The notes beneath the pieces are model-generated. The model was not told the origin of the DNA. It ran no database searches and saw only the letters and a program-made list of their open reading frames with translations. Below, one piece after another: positions 44,515 through 54,244 of a DNA stretch of 64,000 nucleotides (positions are counted from its first letter, which is position 1; every line of letters begins with the position of its first letter). The DNA is taken from the NCBI GenBank assembly GCA_018241505.1, contig JAFEDS010000011.1:1-64000 (forward strand), given 5' to 3'. This stretch comes from Pseudomonadota bacterium (GTDB lineage Bacteria; Pseudomonadota; Gammaproteobacteria; Steroidobacterales; Steroidobacteraceae). The translations under genes and the position numbers were made by a program.

Positions 44515-45966
44515 ATGCACATCCGAATTCCCGCGCTGTTCGCCGCAATGCTGCTGCTCGCCTCGACCGGCGTTGCGCAAGCCGCTCATTCCAAGTCCAC
44601 TCTGTTGCGCGACGTGCGCGTAATCGACGGTAACGGTGGGCAACCGCTGGAGCACGCGGACGTTCTCATCACAGGCTCGCGAATCAAGGCGGTCGAGTCC
44701 CAGCCGATCGATGCCAAGAAGCTCCCGCCCAACACCACCATCATTACAGCGGACGGCAAGACCGTCTTGCCGGGACTCATCTCGGATCACTCCCATCTGG
44801 GCCTGACCAAGGGAACGTCGCAGTCGGGGAGCAATGCGACGCGCGCGAATATATTGCGGCAGTTGCGGCAATACACGGCGTACGGAGTGACGACCGTCAC
44901 CTCGCTGGGGCTCAATCTGAAGCCCTTCTACGATCTCCAGCCGCAAGCCCATAGCGGAGCCACGCGCACGGCCGACATGTTTGGCGCCGACCGGGGATTC
45001 GGTACGGTCAACAGTGTGCCGCCTGCATCCATGGGTCTGCTTGATACACAGGTGTATAGACCGCAGACACCTGAGGAAGCGCGCGCCGAGGTCCGAGAAA
45101 CCGCGCAGCGCCATCCCGATCTCATCAAGATCTGGGTGGATGACGCGCACCACACCATGCCGGCGAAAATGAACCCGGAGGTCTATAAGGCCATCATCGA
45201 TGAGGCCCACGCCAACGGCCTGCGCGTCGCTGCTCACGTCTTTTATCTGGACGACGCCAAATCGCTGGTCGGCGACAGTGTCGACATTCTCGCGCATGGC
45301 GTGCGCGACACGGCCGTGGACCCGGAGTTCGTCAAGTCAATCAAGGGGCGTGGCGCCTGGTATGTCCCAACTCTGAGCCTCGACGAGTCCGCATACGTTT
45401 TCGCTGAGCATCCCGAGTGGCTGCAGCAGCCTTTTCTGCGCCACGCACTGCAGCCGTCGTTATTCGCGCAACTGAATAATCCGGCCTGGCGTTCCAAAGT
45501 TCTGAATGACAGTAAAACGCTCGCCGCTCAGAAGCAGGCAGTCGCGACCAACATGAAGAATGTGAAAGCTCTGTTTGATGCCGGTGTCAACGTTGGATTC
45601 GGCACGGACTCCGGCGCGACGCCGCTGCGTATTGCCGGTTTCGCTGAGCACCGTGAGCTGAAGCTTCTAACAGAGGCGGGCCTGACGCCGGTGCAAGCCA
45701 TTCAAACAGCTACGAAGAACGCGGCTGCGCTGCTTCACCTGGATGATCGGGGAGTGATTGCACCAGGCAAGCTCGCCGACCTGCTGGTGGTGGACGGCGA
45801 TCCATCGAAGGACATCACGGCGGTGGATAACATCGAGTCCGTCTGGCGCCGCGGCAGGAAGGTCTCCGACGCGAAGTGGTTCAAACCCCGCCCGGCGGCA
45901 CAAAAGGCAACCGCCGGCCCAGCGGCGCCCGGGCGACCTCAACCCCAACCTCAGCCCCCCAACTAA
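44515..45966 (+). CDS. Exported amidohydrolase-family protein
   Basis: A 483-residue protein with a signal peptide (IPALFAAMLLLASTGVAQA) and the metal-dependent hydrolase fold: DGKTVLPGLISDHSH (metal-binding His region; the usual HxH reads DHSH), VAAHVFYLDD, FGTDSGATPLRI (Asp ligand) and a C-terminal beta-sandwich return PGKLADLLVVDGDP. The first pair of metal His looks atypical, so activity is likely but altered. A Pro/Ala/Gln-rich tail ends the protein. The ATG at 44515 gives the signal peptide. Substrate unknown; imidazolonepropionase-like exported hydrolases are the nearest type. Confidence 0.88.
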   Translation: MHIRIPALFAAMLLLASTGVAQAAHSKSTLLRDVRVIDGNGGQPLEHADVLITGSRIKAVESQPIDAKKLPPNTTIITADGKTVLPGLISDHSHLGLTKGTSQSGSNATRANILRQLRQYTAYGVTTVTSLGLNLKPFYDLQPQAHSGATRTADMFGADRGFGTVNSVPPASMGLLDTQVYRPQTPEEARAEVRETAQRHPDLIKIWVDDAHHTMPAKMNPEVYKAIIDEAHANGLRVAAHVFYLDDAKSLVGDSVDILAHGVRDTAVDPEFVKSIKGRGAWYVPTLSLDESAYVFAEHPEWLQQPFLRHALQPSLFAQLNNPAWRSKVLNDSKTLAAQKQAVATNMKNVKALFDAGVNVGFGTDSGATPLRIAGFAEHRELKLLTEAGLTPVQAIQTATKNAAALLHLDDRGVIAPGKLADLLVVDGDPSKDITAVDNIESVWRRGRKVSDAKWFKPRPAAQKATAGPAAPGRPQPQPQPPN

Positions 45967-46952
45967 CCTGCCGCCCCCTCCCGCAGCCGCTCCGCCGCCG
46001 CAATAACCCGGTAAAACCCATCCAACAACGGCATCTCTATACCTAAGGATGCCCCCTTGCGCACGGCATACCCCAGCGTCTCATGCACCTCCAGCGGCCG
46101 CCCCGCAAGCAGATCCTGTAGCGACGACAGCCGATGCTCCGGAGCGTGAGCTTCAAACACACGCCCGCGTTTCACCACTTCAGCAACAGCTTCCGCCTCG
46201 GTGCCGCGAAGCATCGATGCGGCAGGCATATTCGCCTCATCGGTGACCTCAACCCCCCGTGCCGCCGCCAGGCGCCCCATCTCCCGTGTGAGCCTGACAA
46301 GTACCGTGGCAGCATCCGGGTCGGTCAGATAACGCCAGGTCACCGTGCGGGTAGTCACCGCCAAGGCGAACATTCCCACCCAGGTCACGTACTTCGACCA
46401 TTCCAGGCTCAGTACATTCTCGACCGCAACCGCGCGAACTCCGGACGTGTCAATTGTGGCGGCGACGTTACGAGCCCGGTCACTCAGCTCACCGGACAGC
46501 TCGCCCAGTATCAACCGGACATTCCGGGAAAACAGCACGCGGCCGTCGGCTAACACCTCGCCACTCGTATCCGCCAACGAGCCCAGCACACGGTCCGCGC
46601 CGAATACTGAAGTCAGCAGGTCATTCTTCATGACGCCGTTCTGGACGGAGAACGCCAGGCCCACGTCCACATGTCGGAGGCGGGCAAGCGCCTCTTCCGT
46701 TCCCGGCGTTTTGGTGGCAACGATCAGGACACCCGCACTGCGCAATGCGGCCGGGTCCGTCATAACGTCGACAGGTGTCGAGAGCTCGGTCAATCCGGTC
46801 AAGACCACGCCATTGCGAGCGATCAACTCGGCCCGCCGGCCACGGGCCAGCATGGCCACCGAGTGCCCGGCCCGTGCCAGGTGCCCGCCGATAATGGAAC
46901 CGAGGGCGCCGGGCCCGAGAATCGCGAATTCATATTGACGCTGCATACTCAT
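45963..46952 (-). CDS. Ketopantoate reductase-like protein
   Basis: A 329-residue NAD(P)-dependent reductase of the PanE/ApbA group: FAILGPGALGSIIGGHLARAG is the Rossmann loop, with VATKTPGTEEAL and SVQNGVMKND next. The C-terminal domain ends LGIEMPLLDGFYRVI, as in PanE, and a Lys in SLEWSKYVTW is in the usual catalytic position. It could make pantoate, but many paralogues act on other 2-oxo acids, so I withhold the symbol. The gene converges with the amidohydrolase (four-base overlap). Confidence 0.85.
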   Translation of the reverse strand: MSMQRQYEFAILGPGALGSIIGGHLARAGHSVAMLARGRRAELIARNGVVLTGLTELSTPVDVMTDPAALRSAGVLIVATKTPGTEEALARLRHVDVGLAFSVQNGVMKNDLLTSVFGADRVLGSLADTSGEVLADGRVLFSRNVRLILGELSGELSDRARNVAATIDTSGVRAVAVENVLSLEWSKYVTWVGMFALAVTTRTVTWRYLTDPDAATVLVRLTREMGRLAAARGVEVTDEANMPAASMLRGTEAEAVAEVVKRGRVFEAHAPEHRLSSLQDLLAGRPLEVHETLGYAVRKGASLGIEMPLLDGFYRVIAAAERLREGAAG

Positions 46953-46989
46953 GGCGCGAGTCTACCTGTCTGCAAGGAGGACCACGGCT

Positions 46990-47475
46990 TTGATCACGAA
47001 GAACAGGGCTGACGAAGTACGTATTGTCGATTTTCTGCCGACGCGAGTGGCTACGCTCGAGCATCGGGGTGATCCGTCCGGACTCGACGATACGGTCCAG
47101 AAGTTCATTCTATGGCGCAGGCAAAACGGCCTGCCGCCAGCTATCAGCGCGACCTTCAACATTCTGTATGACAAGCTGCCGGCCTCCGATCCGGACGATT
47201 TCCGGTTTGGCCTGTGCGCAGCGACGGATGGCGAGATCGCCGCGAATGAGCTCGGGGTGGTGGAGCGGACCATCCCGGGTGGAAAGTGCGCCGTCCTGAG
47301 GCATGTGGGTTCCGAGGCGGGGCTCGGTGAGACCATCTATTGCCTTTATGCCCAATGGTTGCCCGACAGCGGCGCGGAGCTGCGGGACTACCCGGTGTTC
47401 TTTCAGCGTGTCAGCTTCGGTCCGAATGTGCCTGCGAACGAAGCAATCACCGATGTCTTTCTGCCGTTGAAGTAG
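46990..47475 (+). CDS. GyrI-like small-molecule-binding domain protein
   Basis: About 161 residues from the TTG at 46990, which has AGGAGG nine bases upstream and beats the ATG at 46951 that would overlap the divergent gene. Family features: VRIVDFLPTRVATLEHRGDP at the start and a YPVFFQRVSFGP end, with two repeats of a beta-alpha-beta unit that form the SHS2-type ligand cleft. No DNA-binding domain is present. The next gene follows three bases on, so an operon with the aldo/keto reductase is expected. Confidence 0.85.
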   Translation: MITKNRADEVRIVDFLPTRVATLEHRGDPSGLDDTVQKFILWRRQNGLPPAISATFNILYDKLPASDPDDFRFGLCAATDGEIAANELGVVERTIPGGKCAVLRHVGSEAGLGETIYCLYAQWLPDSGAELRDYPVFFQRVSFGPNVPANEAITDVFLPLK

Positions 47476-47477
47476 CC

Positions 47478-48299
47478 ATGGAGTGGCTCACTTCAACAGC
47501 GGGCGTCCGCGTACCCAAGATCATCTACGGCACCGCCTGGAAACAGTCGGCGACGCAGAGCCTGGTGGCCCAGGCCCTCAAACTGGGGTTTCGGGGTGTT
47601 GATACCGCCTGCCAACCCAAACACTACGAGGAGCCCGGCGTGGGGGCCGCCCTCAAAGGCTTCCCGCGCCAGGACCTGTTTCTACAGACCAAGTACACAC
47701 CGCTTTCCGGCCACGATCCCACCCGCATTCCCTACAACGCTCAGGCCCCTATCGCCGAGCAAGTGGCCCAGTCCTGCGCGATCTCACTCAAGAATCTTCG
47801 TACCGACTACATAGACTCGCTGGTCCTGCATTCGCCCTTGCCGTCCGCGAAACAAACCCAGGAAGCCTGGCACGCGATGGAGACCCTGGTGGATTCGGGC
47901 AAGGTGCGGCAGATTGGTATCAGCAACTGCTACCAACTGTCGATGCTGGACAAGCTGTATGATCTGGCCGGGATCAAACCCGCCGTAGTTCAGAACCGCT
48001 TCTACGCGGATACTCGATTCGACACTGGCATCCGTGCCTGGTGTCGCCAGCGGAAGATCATCTACCAGAGCTTCTGGACCCTGACGGCGAATCCGAAGGC
48101 CCTGGCGAGCATCATGATCACCAGGCTGGCCGCCAAATACCAACGGACTGCGCCGCAGATCCTGTTTCGCTATCTCACGCAGTTGGATGTGGCTCCGCTG
48201 ACTGGCACGTCCTCCGAGCAGCACATGCGGGAGGACCTGGCCATTTTCGAATTCCAGCTCGACGACGCCGAAATCGCAGCAATCACCGAGCTGTTCTAG
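47478..48299 (+). CDS. Aldo/keto reductase
   Basis: A 273-residue TIM-barrel reductase. Signatures include FRGVDTACQPKHYEEPGVGA (catalytic Asp and Tyr region), DYIDSLVLHSPLP and RQIGISNC, and an NADP-binding region near the C-terminus (TGTSSEQHMRED). The catalytic Lys is expected in FLQTKYTPL. It reduces an aldehyde or ketone with NADPH; the substrate is unknown. It begins three bases after the GyrI-like gene. Confidence 0.9.
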   Translation: MEWLTSTAGVRVPKIIYGTAWKQSATQSLVAQALKLGFRGVDTACQPKHYEEPGVGAALKGFPRQDLFLQTKYTPLSGHDPTRIPYNAQAPIAEQVAQSCAISLKNLRTDYIDSLVLHSPLPSAKQTQEAWHAMETLVDSGKVRQIGISNCYQLSMLDKLYDLAGIKPAVVQNRFYADTRFDTGIRAWCRQRKIIYQSFWTLTANPKALASIMITRLAAKYQRTAPQILFRYLTQLDVAPLTGTSSEQHMREDLAIFEFQLDDAEIAAITELF

Positions 48300-48378
48300 C
48301 CGGGCAGGTGCCGCGACCCCAGGCTTTCACCGCCTGCGGCCGCAAACCCCAGGCGCCGCCGCCGGCGCCCGCGAGACA

Positions 48379-49596
48379 TCAGGCTTGCACCGCCTGCGCA
48401 CCGCGGCTTCGCACCCGGTGCAACCACAACGCCCCGATGGCGGCCGCCAGCGCCACACCAAACACCCCTGCGATGGTCACAACAGGCGCTCCAGCCCGAA
48501 CGGCCACGGTATACAACCCAATCATCACCAGCATCGCCGAGTTCTCAACGAGGTTTTGTACGGCAATCGCATTGCCCGATCCCACAGTCTCCCGTCCCCG
48601 CTCCTGCAGCAGCGCGTTCAACGGGACGACAAAGAACCCGCCGCAAGCGCCCACCAGGGCCATTACCGCATAGGCAGTCGGCGCATTGGTTGTCACCGCC
48701 AGGAAGCAGACCGAGAGTCCAATCAATACACCGGCAGGCAACGCCCGGTCGGCTCTTTCCAACTTGATAAACTTCGAGGCGAGGCCCGCGCCGATGACAA
48801 TGCCCACCGCCACCGTGCCGTTGAGATAGGCGGGCGTGCTGATATCTGTCACACCCAGCGCCACGGGAACCCACGCCACCAATAGAAATCGCATGGTTCC
48901 GCCCGTGCCCCAGAACAAACTCGTGCCGATCATTGAAAAGCGCGTGTCCTGAGTCTTGACCATCGCCCGGACAGCCGCACCAAAGTTACGCAGCACAGTG
49001 CCGATCGATATCGAGCTCAGCGCACGCGCGGGCGGCAACCGCGGAATCAACAAGTTCGCAACTGCCGCGGCGCCGTAACACGCCGTGACTACGCCCAGAG
49101 TGCCCCAAACGCTCCAGTCGGCCAGCATGCCACCCGCGACCGCGCCCACCAGGATCGCAGCGATGGTCGACGACTCGAGCAAGCCATTGGCCTTCACGAG
49201 CAGGTCCGTGGTGACCAGCTCCGATAGAATGCCGTACTTGGCCGGCGAGTAGGCGGCGGCTCCCACTCCCACCAACCCGTATGTCAGGAAGGGGTTGAGC
49301 CCGACCCACATGCCCAGTGCGCCGGCGAGCTTCAGGCCGTTGGAAATCAACATCACGCGACCCTTTGGCAATCCGTCAGCAAACGGGCCGGCGAAAGGCG
49401 CCAGGATAATGAACGCGCCGACAAAGAACTCCTGCAACAGGGGTTCCGTCCAGGCCGGATAGTGGCCGGCCCGCAGCAAGGCCAGGGCGCCGAACAACAG
49501 CGCGTTGTCCGCCATGGCGGACAGGAACTGCGCCACCACGACAGCCAGCATACCGCGCGAAAACAACGAATCAGTCCGCTGAGAATCCATTTTCAT
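48379..49596 (-). CDS. lplT: Lysophospholipid transporter (MFS)
   Basis: A 405-residue MFS permease with about 12 hydrophobic segments. Family cues: VVAQFLSAMADNALLFGALA at the start and AAYSPAKYGILSEL after TM4. LplT flips lysophospholipids inward for reacylation by Aas. It starts five bases after the aas stop, and the two together with the upstream rhombotarget lipoprotein gene form one leftward operon. Confidence 0.93.
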   Translation of the reverse strand: MKMDSQRTDSLFSRGMLAVVVAQFLSAMADNALLFGALALLRAGHYPAWTEPLLQEFFVGAFIILAPFAGPFADGLPKGRVMLISNGLKLAGALGMWVGLNPFLTYGLVGVGAAAYSPAKYGILSELVTTDLLVKANGLLESSTIAAILVGAVAGGMLADWSVWGTLGVVTACYGAAAVANLLIPRLPPARALSSISIGTVLRNFGAAVRAMVKTQDTRFSMIGTSLFWGTGGTMRFLLVAWVPVALGVTDISTPAYLNGTVAVGIVIGAGLASKFIKLERADRALPAGVLIGLSVCFLAVTTNAPTAYAVMALVGACGGFFVVPLNALLQERGRETVGSGNAIAVQNLVENSAMLVMIGLYTVAVRAGAPVVTIAGVFGVALAAAIGALWLHRVRSRGAQAVQA

Positions 49597-49601
49597 ATCC
49601 T

Positions 49602-51773
49602 TCAGGCCGCCGCGGCCGTCGTCTCTTCCGCCATCTTCTTCAACTGCACGTAGTCCGTCTTGCCGGTGCCGAGCAGTGGAATTTCCTCCAGGACCTGGAT
49701 GACCCGGGGCACCGCCAACTCAGGCGCCCCGGCGCTCTTGGCCGCCGCCTGCAGTTGTTCGCGCTTCAGGGCAGGATCGGTGGTGAACAACACCAACGCC
49801 TCACCCTTGGCGGCATCAACCCGTGTCGATGCCGCGTGGATAAATCCAGGCGAAGCCGCAGCGGCTATCCGCTCGACAACCTCCAACGAAATCATCTCAC
49901 CGGCGATCTTGGCAAAGCGCTTCACGCGCCCGCGTATGTGAATGAAGTCGTCCTGATCGACATGCACGATGTCGCCTGTCGAATACCACCCGTCGTGAAT
50001 GGACTTCGGTGGTTGAATGACACCGGGCTTGTCGTACAGCAGGTAGCCTTTCATGACATTCGGCCCTGCCACATGCAGGACACCGGCGTCCTCGATTCCG
50101 GGTACCGGCTCCAGCTCATACTGCATGCCCGGCGCAATCTGACCCACGCTGCCAATGCGGCACGCCATCGGCACATTGACCGCAATCACAGGAGCACACT
50201 CAGTCACCCCATACCCTTCGAGCACCCGAATACCGAATTTCTCAATCCACAGGCGGCGCACCTCATCGGAGAGTTTTTCGGCGCCGGCCACCACATAGCG
50301 CAGCCTGCCGAAGTCATACGGATGGGCGAACTTGCCGTAGTTGCCAAGGAACGTCGAGGTTCCAAACAACACAGTGCAATTGCGGTCGTACACCAGCTCC
50401 GGAATGATCCGGTAGTGCAGGGGGCTGGGATACAGGAACGCTTTGCAACCCGACACCAGGGGAAGAACGATGCCGCTCGTCATGCCAAATGAATGGAAGA
50501 CGGGCAGGGCGATCATGAATTTGTCCAACGGATTGAAGTCGGCTATTGCGCGGATCTGCGCCACATTGGACAGGAGCGAGTTGTGCGAGTGAACCACACC
50601 TTTCGGGCGGCCCTCCGATCCTGACGTGAACAACACGATGGCCGCATCGTCCGGCTGCTGGCCCGAGGCCAGTGAGCCTGGAAACACCTTGTGCCACAGG
50701 ATCCACAGCTTGTCTGAAAGACCGACGCGGGCTTTCAGGTCCTCGAGATAGTGCACCTTGATGCCGGACAGTTTCTCGACGAGATGAGTCAGGCGTGCCT
50801 TTTCCAGGAAGGCCCGCGACGTGACGATGTTGGAAATCTGGGCCACGGTGCACGCGGCCCGCAGTCCCTCCACGCCGGCTGTGTAATTCAACATCGCCGG
50901 CACCCGGCCGGTTGCCGACAGACCCAGGACAAGGCCCAATGTGGGTGCGGCGTTGGGTGTCATTACGCCGACCATTTCCCCAGGGCGCGTGTCCGCGGCC
51001 ATCAATCGACCCAATCCCAACGCCATGCGCAGCAACGATCCGTAGGACTCCTCCTTGAGCCGCACATCTTCCACGAGCTTGTAGCCCGAGCCGAAGGTTG
51101 ATTTGGCATCCAAAAACGCCTGGAAGAAGGTGCGGCGCGGCCGGGTCGCAACCAACATATCGAGAAGAATGCGCCGCATGAGCTCGCCCGCGCGCCGGCG
51201 CCGCATCTTTGCGGACGGCAGTTGCGGCATCGGGATGTGGCGCCTGGGCTGGATCATGATGCGGATCTTGGGGAGTAGCTGCAGGGGATACACACCCGCC
51301 AGCCGCCCAAAGTAGCTGCGCCCGGCACCCTCAATCCGGACCGGCACAACAGTCGCCCCGGTCTTGGCAGCCACGAACGCGGCGCCGTCATACACCTTCA
51401 TCAATGAGCCGGTGATGGTCAGGCGCCCCTCCGGGAAGATGACGACCGGCACACCGGTCTCCACCAGCCGGCAGATGACCTTCATGGCCAACGGGCTGGT
51501 GGAATCAACGGCCAGGTGGGGCACGAGCTGCAACACCCAGCGGAAATACCACTTGTCCATGACCTGCGAATGAACCACAAACACGGCGCCCACCGGCAGG
51601 AAGCCCCCGAGCAGCACGCCGTCCAGAAAGGACTCGTGGTTGGCCACAATGAGGGTCCGCTCGTTGGCAAACTCCCCGGCATCGCCGCTCAGCTCGACCC
51701 GGAACAGGGGCCGCAGAATGAGCCGGAAGAAGGCTCGAACCAGCCGCGGCCCCAGGTCGTTTGGGTTCTTCAT
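49602..51773 (-). CDS. aas: Bifunctional acyl-ACP synthetase / 2-acylglycerophosphoethanolamine acyltransferase
   Basis: A 723-residue two-domain enzyme. The N-terminal acyltransferase (about 1-200) carries the NHESFLDGVLLG motif (HxxxxD variant) and FPEGRLTITG; the C-terminal AMP-forming synthetase carries LFTSGSEGRPKGVVHSH, GYGVTECAP and YSTGDIVHVDQDDF. It reacylates lysophosphatidylethanolamine at the inner membrane. The ATG at 51773 overlaps the upstream lipoprotein gene stop (ATGA). Confidence 0.94.
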   Translation of the reverse strand: MKNPNDLGPRLVRAFFRLILRPLFRVELSGDAGEFANERTLIVANHESFLDGVLLGGFLPVGAVFVVHSQVMDKWYFRWVLQLVPHLAVDSTSPLAMKVICRLVETGVPVVIFPEGRLTITGSLMKVYDGAAFVAAKTGATVVPVRIEGAGRSYFGRLAGVYPLQLLPKIRIMIQPRRHIPMPQLPSAKMRRRRAGELMRRILLDMLVATRPRRTFFQAFLDAKSTFGSGYKLVEDVRLKEESYGSLLRMALGLGRLMAADTRPGEMVGVMTPNAAPTLGLVLGLSATGRVPAMLNYTAGVEGLRAACTVAQISNIVTSRAFLEKARLTHLVEKLSGIKVHYLEDLKARVGLSDKLWILWHKVFPGSLASGQQPDDAAIVLFTSGSEGRPKGVVHSHNSLLSNVAQIRAIADFNPLDKFMIALPVFHSFGMTSGIVLPLVSGCKAFLYPSPLHYRIIPELVYDRNCTVLFGTSTFLGNYGKFAHPYDFGRLRYVVAGAEKLSDEVRRLWIEKFGIRVLEGYGVTECAPVIAVNVPMACRIGSVGQIAPGMQYELEPVPGIEDAGVLHVAGPNVMKGYLLYDKPGVIQPPKSIHDGWYSTGDIVHVDQDDFIHIRGRVKRFAKIAGEMISLEVVERIAAAASPGFIHAASTRVDAAKGEALVLFTTDPALKREQLQAAAKSAGAPELAVPRVIQVLEEIPLLGTGKTDYVQLKKMAEETTAAAA

Positions 51774-52675
51774 GACATCATCCCTTTGAGCCGCCCACGG
51801 CGACGAAAATTGCTTATTAACCGCGGCACCGGCCGCGCGGCAACCAACCCCAACAATGCCAAAATCCACGGCCAACTCAACGCACCGCCGCCACCGGCGC
51901 CGCTGCTCCCTGGCCGCCCCGCACCATTTTTGCGCACCACCTGTACCGCCGCCTTGCCGGACCTCACATCTGCTTCGAAACGGGTGAGGGCGATGTCGAA
52001 ATTGTCGATCATCCGGGTGGTGGCTGCGTCGTAACCGCTCGCTGCTTCGACGCGGGTTTCGCGGTCCGCATCAATCAAGGTCGTATTGCCGTGACCCGTG
52101 CTGGGTGCGCCGGCTCTCAACACCAGGGAACGGCTGACCGGATCAACAACGGCCAGGTCCACCAACGTGGATACATCGTGCCGGCTGCCCTTGAGCACAT
52201 AGGCACCCACAATTGTCAGGTACCCCAACGACCAGTTGCTTTCGTCGGAGTGCACAACCTGGTCATACGAAACGAGCGCCATGACATCCACGCCATACAG
52301 CCGTTGTACTCCCTCCAAGCCGTCAAAGCCCTTGTGGCCGCGGAGGTAGTAGTCCGGGATGGTCACGATTTCGGCCACAAACGGCCGGCTGGAGAACCGC
52401 TGACGGATTCGCTCGAGCAGCGCTTCCTGGTGTGCGGCATCCAGGCCGCCCGTCGCAGCGCCTTCCGCCGAGGGTAAAAAGGCGAGGCCCACGCGCAGCG
52501 GAATCCGCAACTGCGGCAGAGAATTCTGCACGGGCGGCGCTTCCCCGTGGGGATACAGGAATTCCACCAGGCTGGATGAATTGTGGGTATGCGCACCGCA
52601 CCCCGGCCAGCAGCCCAGGTTGGCACAGCCCGACAACAGCACTACCAGAAGCACGCACCACCACCACCTGACCAT
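51770..52675 (-). CDS. Rhombotarget lipoprotein (putative rhombosortase substrate)
   Basis: A 301-residue lipoprotein. Signal: MVRWWWCVLLVVLLSGC with the lipobox LSGC, followed by NLGCWPGCGAHTHN. The C-terminus has the GlyGly-CTERM pattern: GSSGAGGGGAL, a hydrophobic segment (WPWILALLGLVAA), then a basic RRRGR patch, all expected of proteins cleaved by rhombosortase. The body has a conserved beta-rich domain of unknown function. GGGAGG is seven bases before the ATG at 52675. It leads the aas-lplT operon, hinting at a role in envelope lipid care. Confidence 0.85.
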   Translation of the reverse strand: MVRWWWCVLLVVLLSGCANLGCWPGCGAHTHNSSSLVEFLYPHGEAPPVQNSLPQLRIPLRVGLAFLPSAEGAATGGLDAAHQEALLERIRQRFSSRPFVAEIVTIPDYYLRGHKGFDGLEGVQRLYGVDVMALVSYDQVVHSDESNWSLGYLTIVGAYVLKGSRHDVSTLVDLAVVDPVSRSLVLRAGAPSTGHGNTTLIDADRETRVEAASGYDAATTRMIDNFDIALTRFEADVRSGKAAVQVVRKNGAGRPGSSGAGGGGALSWPWILALLGLVAARPVPRLISNFRRRGRLKGMMS

Positions 52676-52794
52676 CTCGCACCTCCCATTGACGTTGCTG
52701 AATGGGGCGTCAATGTCGGCCAAGGTCGTTTCCTGCGCCACTTTGACCGGAAAAGTCGCAATAAATCGCCCATCAGGTATCATTGGGCAATACC

Positions 52795-53547
52795 ATGGCG
52801 CAAAAATCACAGATCGTGGCGGAATTGAAGCGGGCCTTACGCGCTTCGGGGCACACCTACACGGATGTAGCCCGATCCCTGGATCTCAGTGTGGCGAGCG
52901 TGAAGCGGCTGTTCTCGACCGAGGATTTGTCGCTGCACCGGGTGGACCAGATCTGCGAGCTCATCGGGCTCGACCTGCGGGAAATCCTCAACCGCGCCCT
53001 GGATCGGGCCGAACCGGCCAATCAGCTCACGGCGGCCCAGGAGAGTGAGTTGATTTCCGATCCGAAGCTGCTCTTCATGACGTGGCTGGTGCTGATCCGC
53101 ACTCCGTTTGAGGAGATGGTGAAGGAATACAAGTTCACCGAGCGCGAGGCGCTGCAGTTCCTGATCCGGCTCGATCGGTTGAAAGTGATTGAGCTGCAGC
53201 CCGGGAATCGGGTGCGCCTGCTGGTCAGCCGTCATTTCAGTTGGCGGCCGGGCGGCCCGGTGCAGAAGTACATTCACCAGAAGCTACTGCGCGAGTTCTT
53301 CGCCAGTGCGTTCGCGGGTCCGCTCGAAGAGTTCTTCTTTCACGGCGGCCGGGTGTCTGACGATGCGTTGGGTCAGATCAAACGAGCGCTACGGGCTGCC
53401 TCGCGCGAGTGCGCCGAGATCATCGAGCGCGACCGTAGCACTACACAGCCACGAAACGGAGCGGCGTTTGTTTTGGCCTTGCGCCCGTGGAACTACAGCG
53501 GCTTCGCCGAATTCGACCGCAACCCACGCAACTCGAGCTCTCAGTAA
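52795..53547 (+). CDS. Xre-type helix-turn-helix regulator with a conserved C-terminal domain
   Basis: A 250-residue protein. The N-terminal DNA-binding domain (about 5-60) contains GHTYTDVARSLDLSVASVKR; the remainder (FTEREALQFLIRLDRLKVIE, then SRHFSWRPGGPVQ) is of a recurring but unnamed type. It is divergent from the rhombotarget-aas-lplT operon across a 119-base gap that includes an AT-rich stretch, so regulation of that operon is likely but unproven. Confidence 0.8.
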   Translation: MAQKSQIVAELKRALRASGHTYTDVARSLDLSVASVKRLFSTEDLSLHRVDQICELIGLDLREILNRALDRAEPANQLTAAQESELISDPKLLFMTWLVLIRTPFEEMVKEYKFTEREALQFLIRLDRLKVIELQPGNRVRLLVSRHFSWRPGGPVQKYIHQKLLREFFASAFAGPLEEFFFHGGRVSDDALGQIKRALRAASRECAEIIERDRSTTQPRNGAAFVLALRPWNYSGFAEFDRNPRNSSSQ

Positions 53548-53842
53548 CCTCGTTTGTTCAGGTTCTGCTCAGCATCCATGAGCGATCCTATTCCCGACGA
53601 CGAAGACTGACAGACTCGAGGAACCTTCCAAACGACTCCACATTGGAGCGAACCTGAGCAAGCCGACGCGCTTACAAAGGTGGACAGGATTTCCGAACCC
53701 GACCTGCTTCGGTGTGTCACTGGGCTCCCGACGGGCGCTTTAAAGCCCGCGGATTTGGGCCCCGGGCACATCGGGGTGGGTCAAATTATCATCCGCACGG
53801 TACTCCCGGGACCTAAAAGGCGTACATTGGCGCCCAACCAAC

Positions 53843-54244
53843 ATGAAACTCGGCCCCATCAGTACCGAATCAGCCCGTCAGCAACGCTACGATCGCCTGC
53901 GTCGCGATCGTGCCGCGGCCAAGGCCATCCGCTCCGCGTATCCGACCATCGCGACGCTGGGCTTGCAATTGCATTTCGAAGGCTCGGGCACGCGAGTCCC
54001 GGCAGATCAGGTCCACACAATGCATCCGCCGGCGCGGGCATTCTTCCAGTTTCAGTGCCCCTACGCCGACTGTGACGGCCAATTCGATCTGGCGGATGAC
54101 GTCCGCCAGGCGCTGGCTGCTTCCAGAAAGTCGACAGTGGGTGTGTTGGAGTGCTCAGGATCGCGTATCAAGGACCATACAGGGCGGCAGCCGTGCGGAC
54201 TGCACCTGCATTACACGATCACTCCTCAGTATTCGCGCGCGTGA
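53843..54244 (+). CDS. Conserved hypothetical protein
   Basis: A 133-residue protein without a recognised domain. A CPYADCDGQFDLADDV segment gives a closely spaced Cys pair; a third Cys and two His-containing motifs (CGLHLHYTI) follow, so metal binding is possible. Its 3' end overlaps the convergent gene by 26 bases. The 295 bases before it (53548-53842) contain only a ten-codon frame at 53578 and a G/C-rich dyad near 53742; no gene is seen there. Confidence 0.6.
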   Translation: MKLGPISTESARQQRYDRLRRDRAAAKAIRSAYPTIATLGLQLHFEGSGTRVPADQVHTMHPPARAFFQFQCPYADCDGQFDLADDVRQALAASRKSTVGVLECSGSRIKDHTGRQPCGLHLHYTITPQYSRA

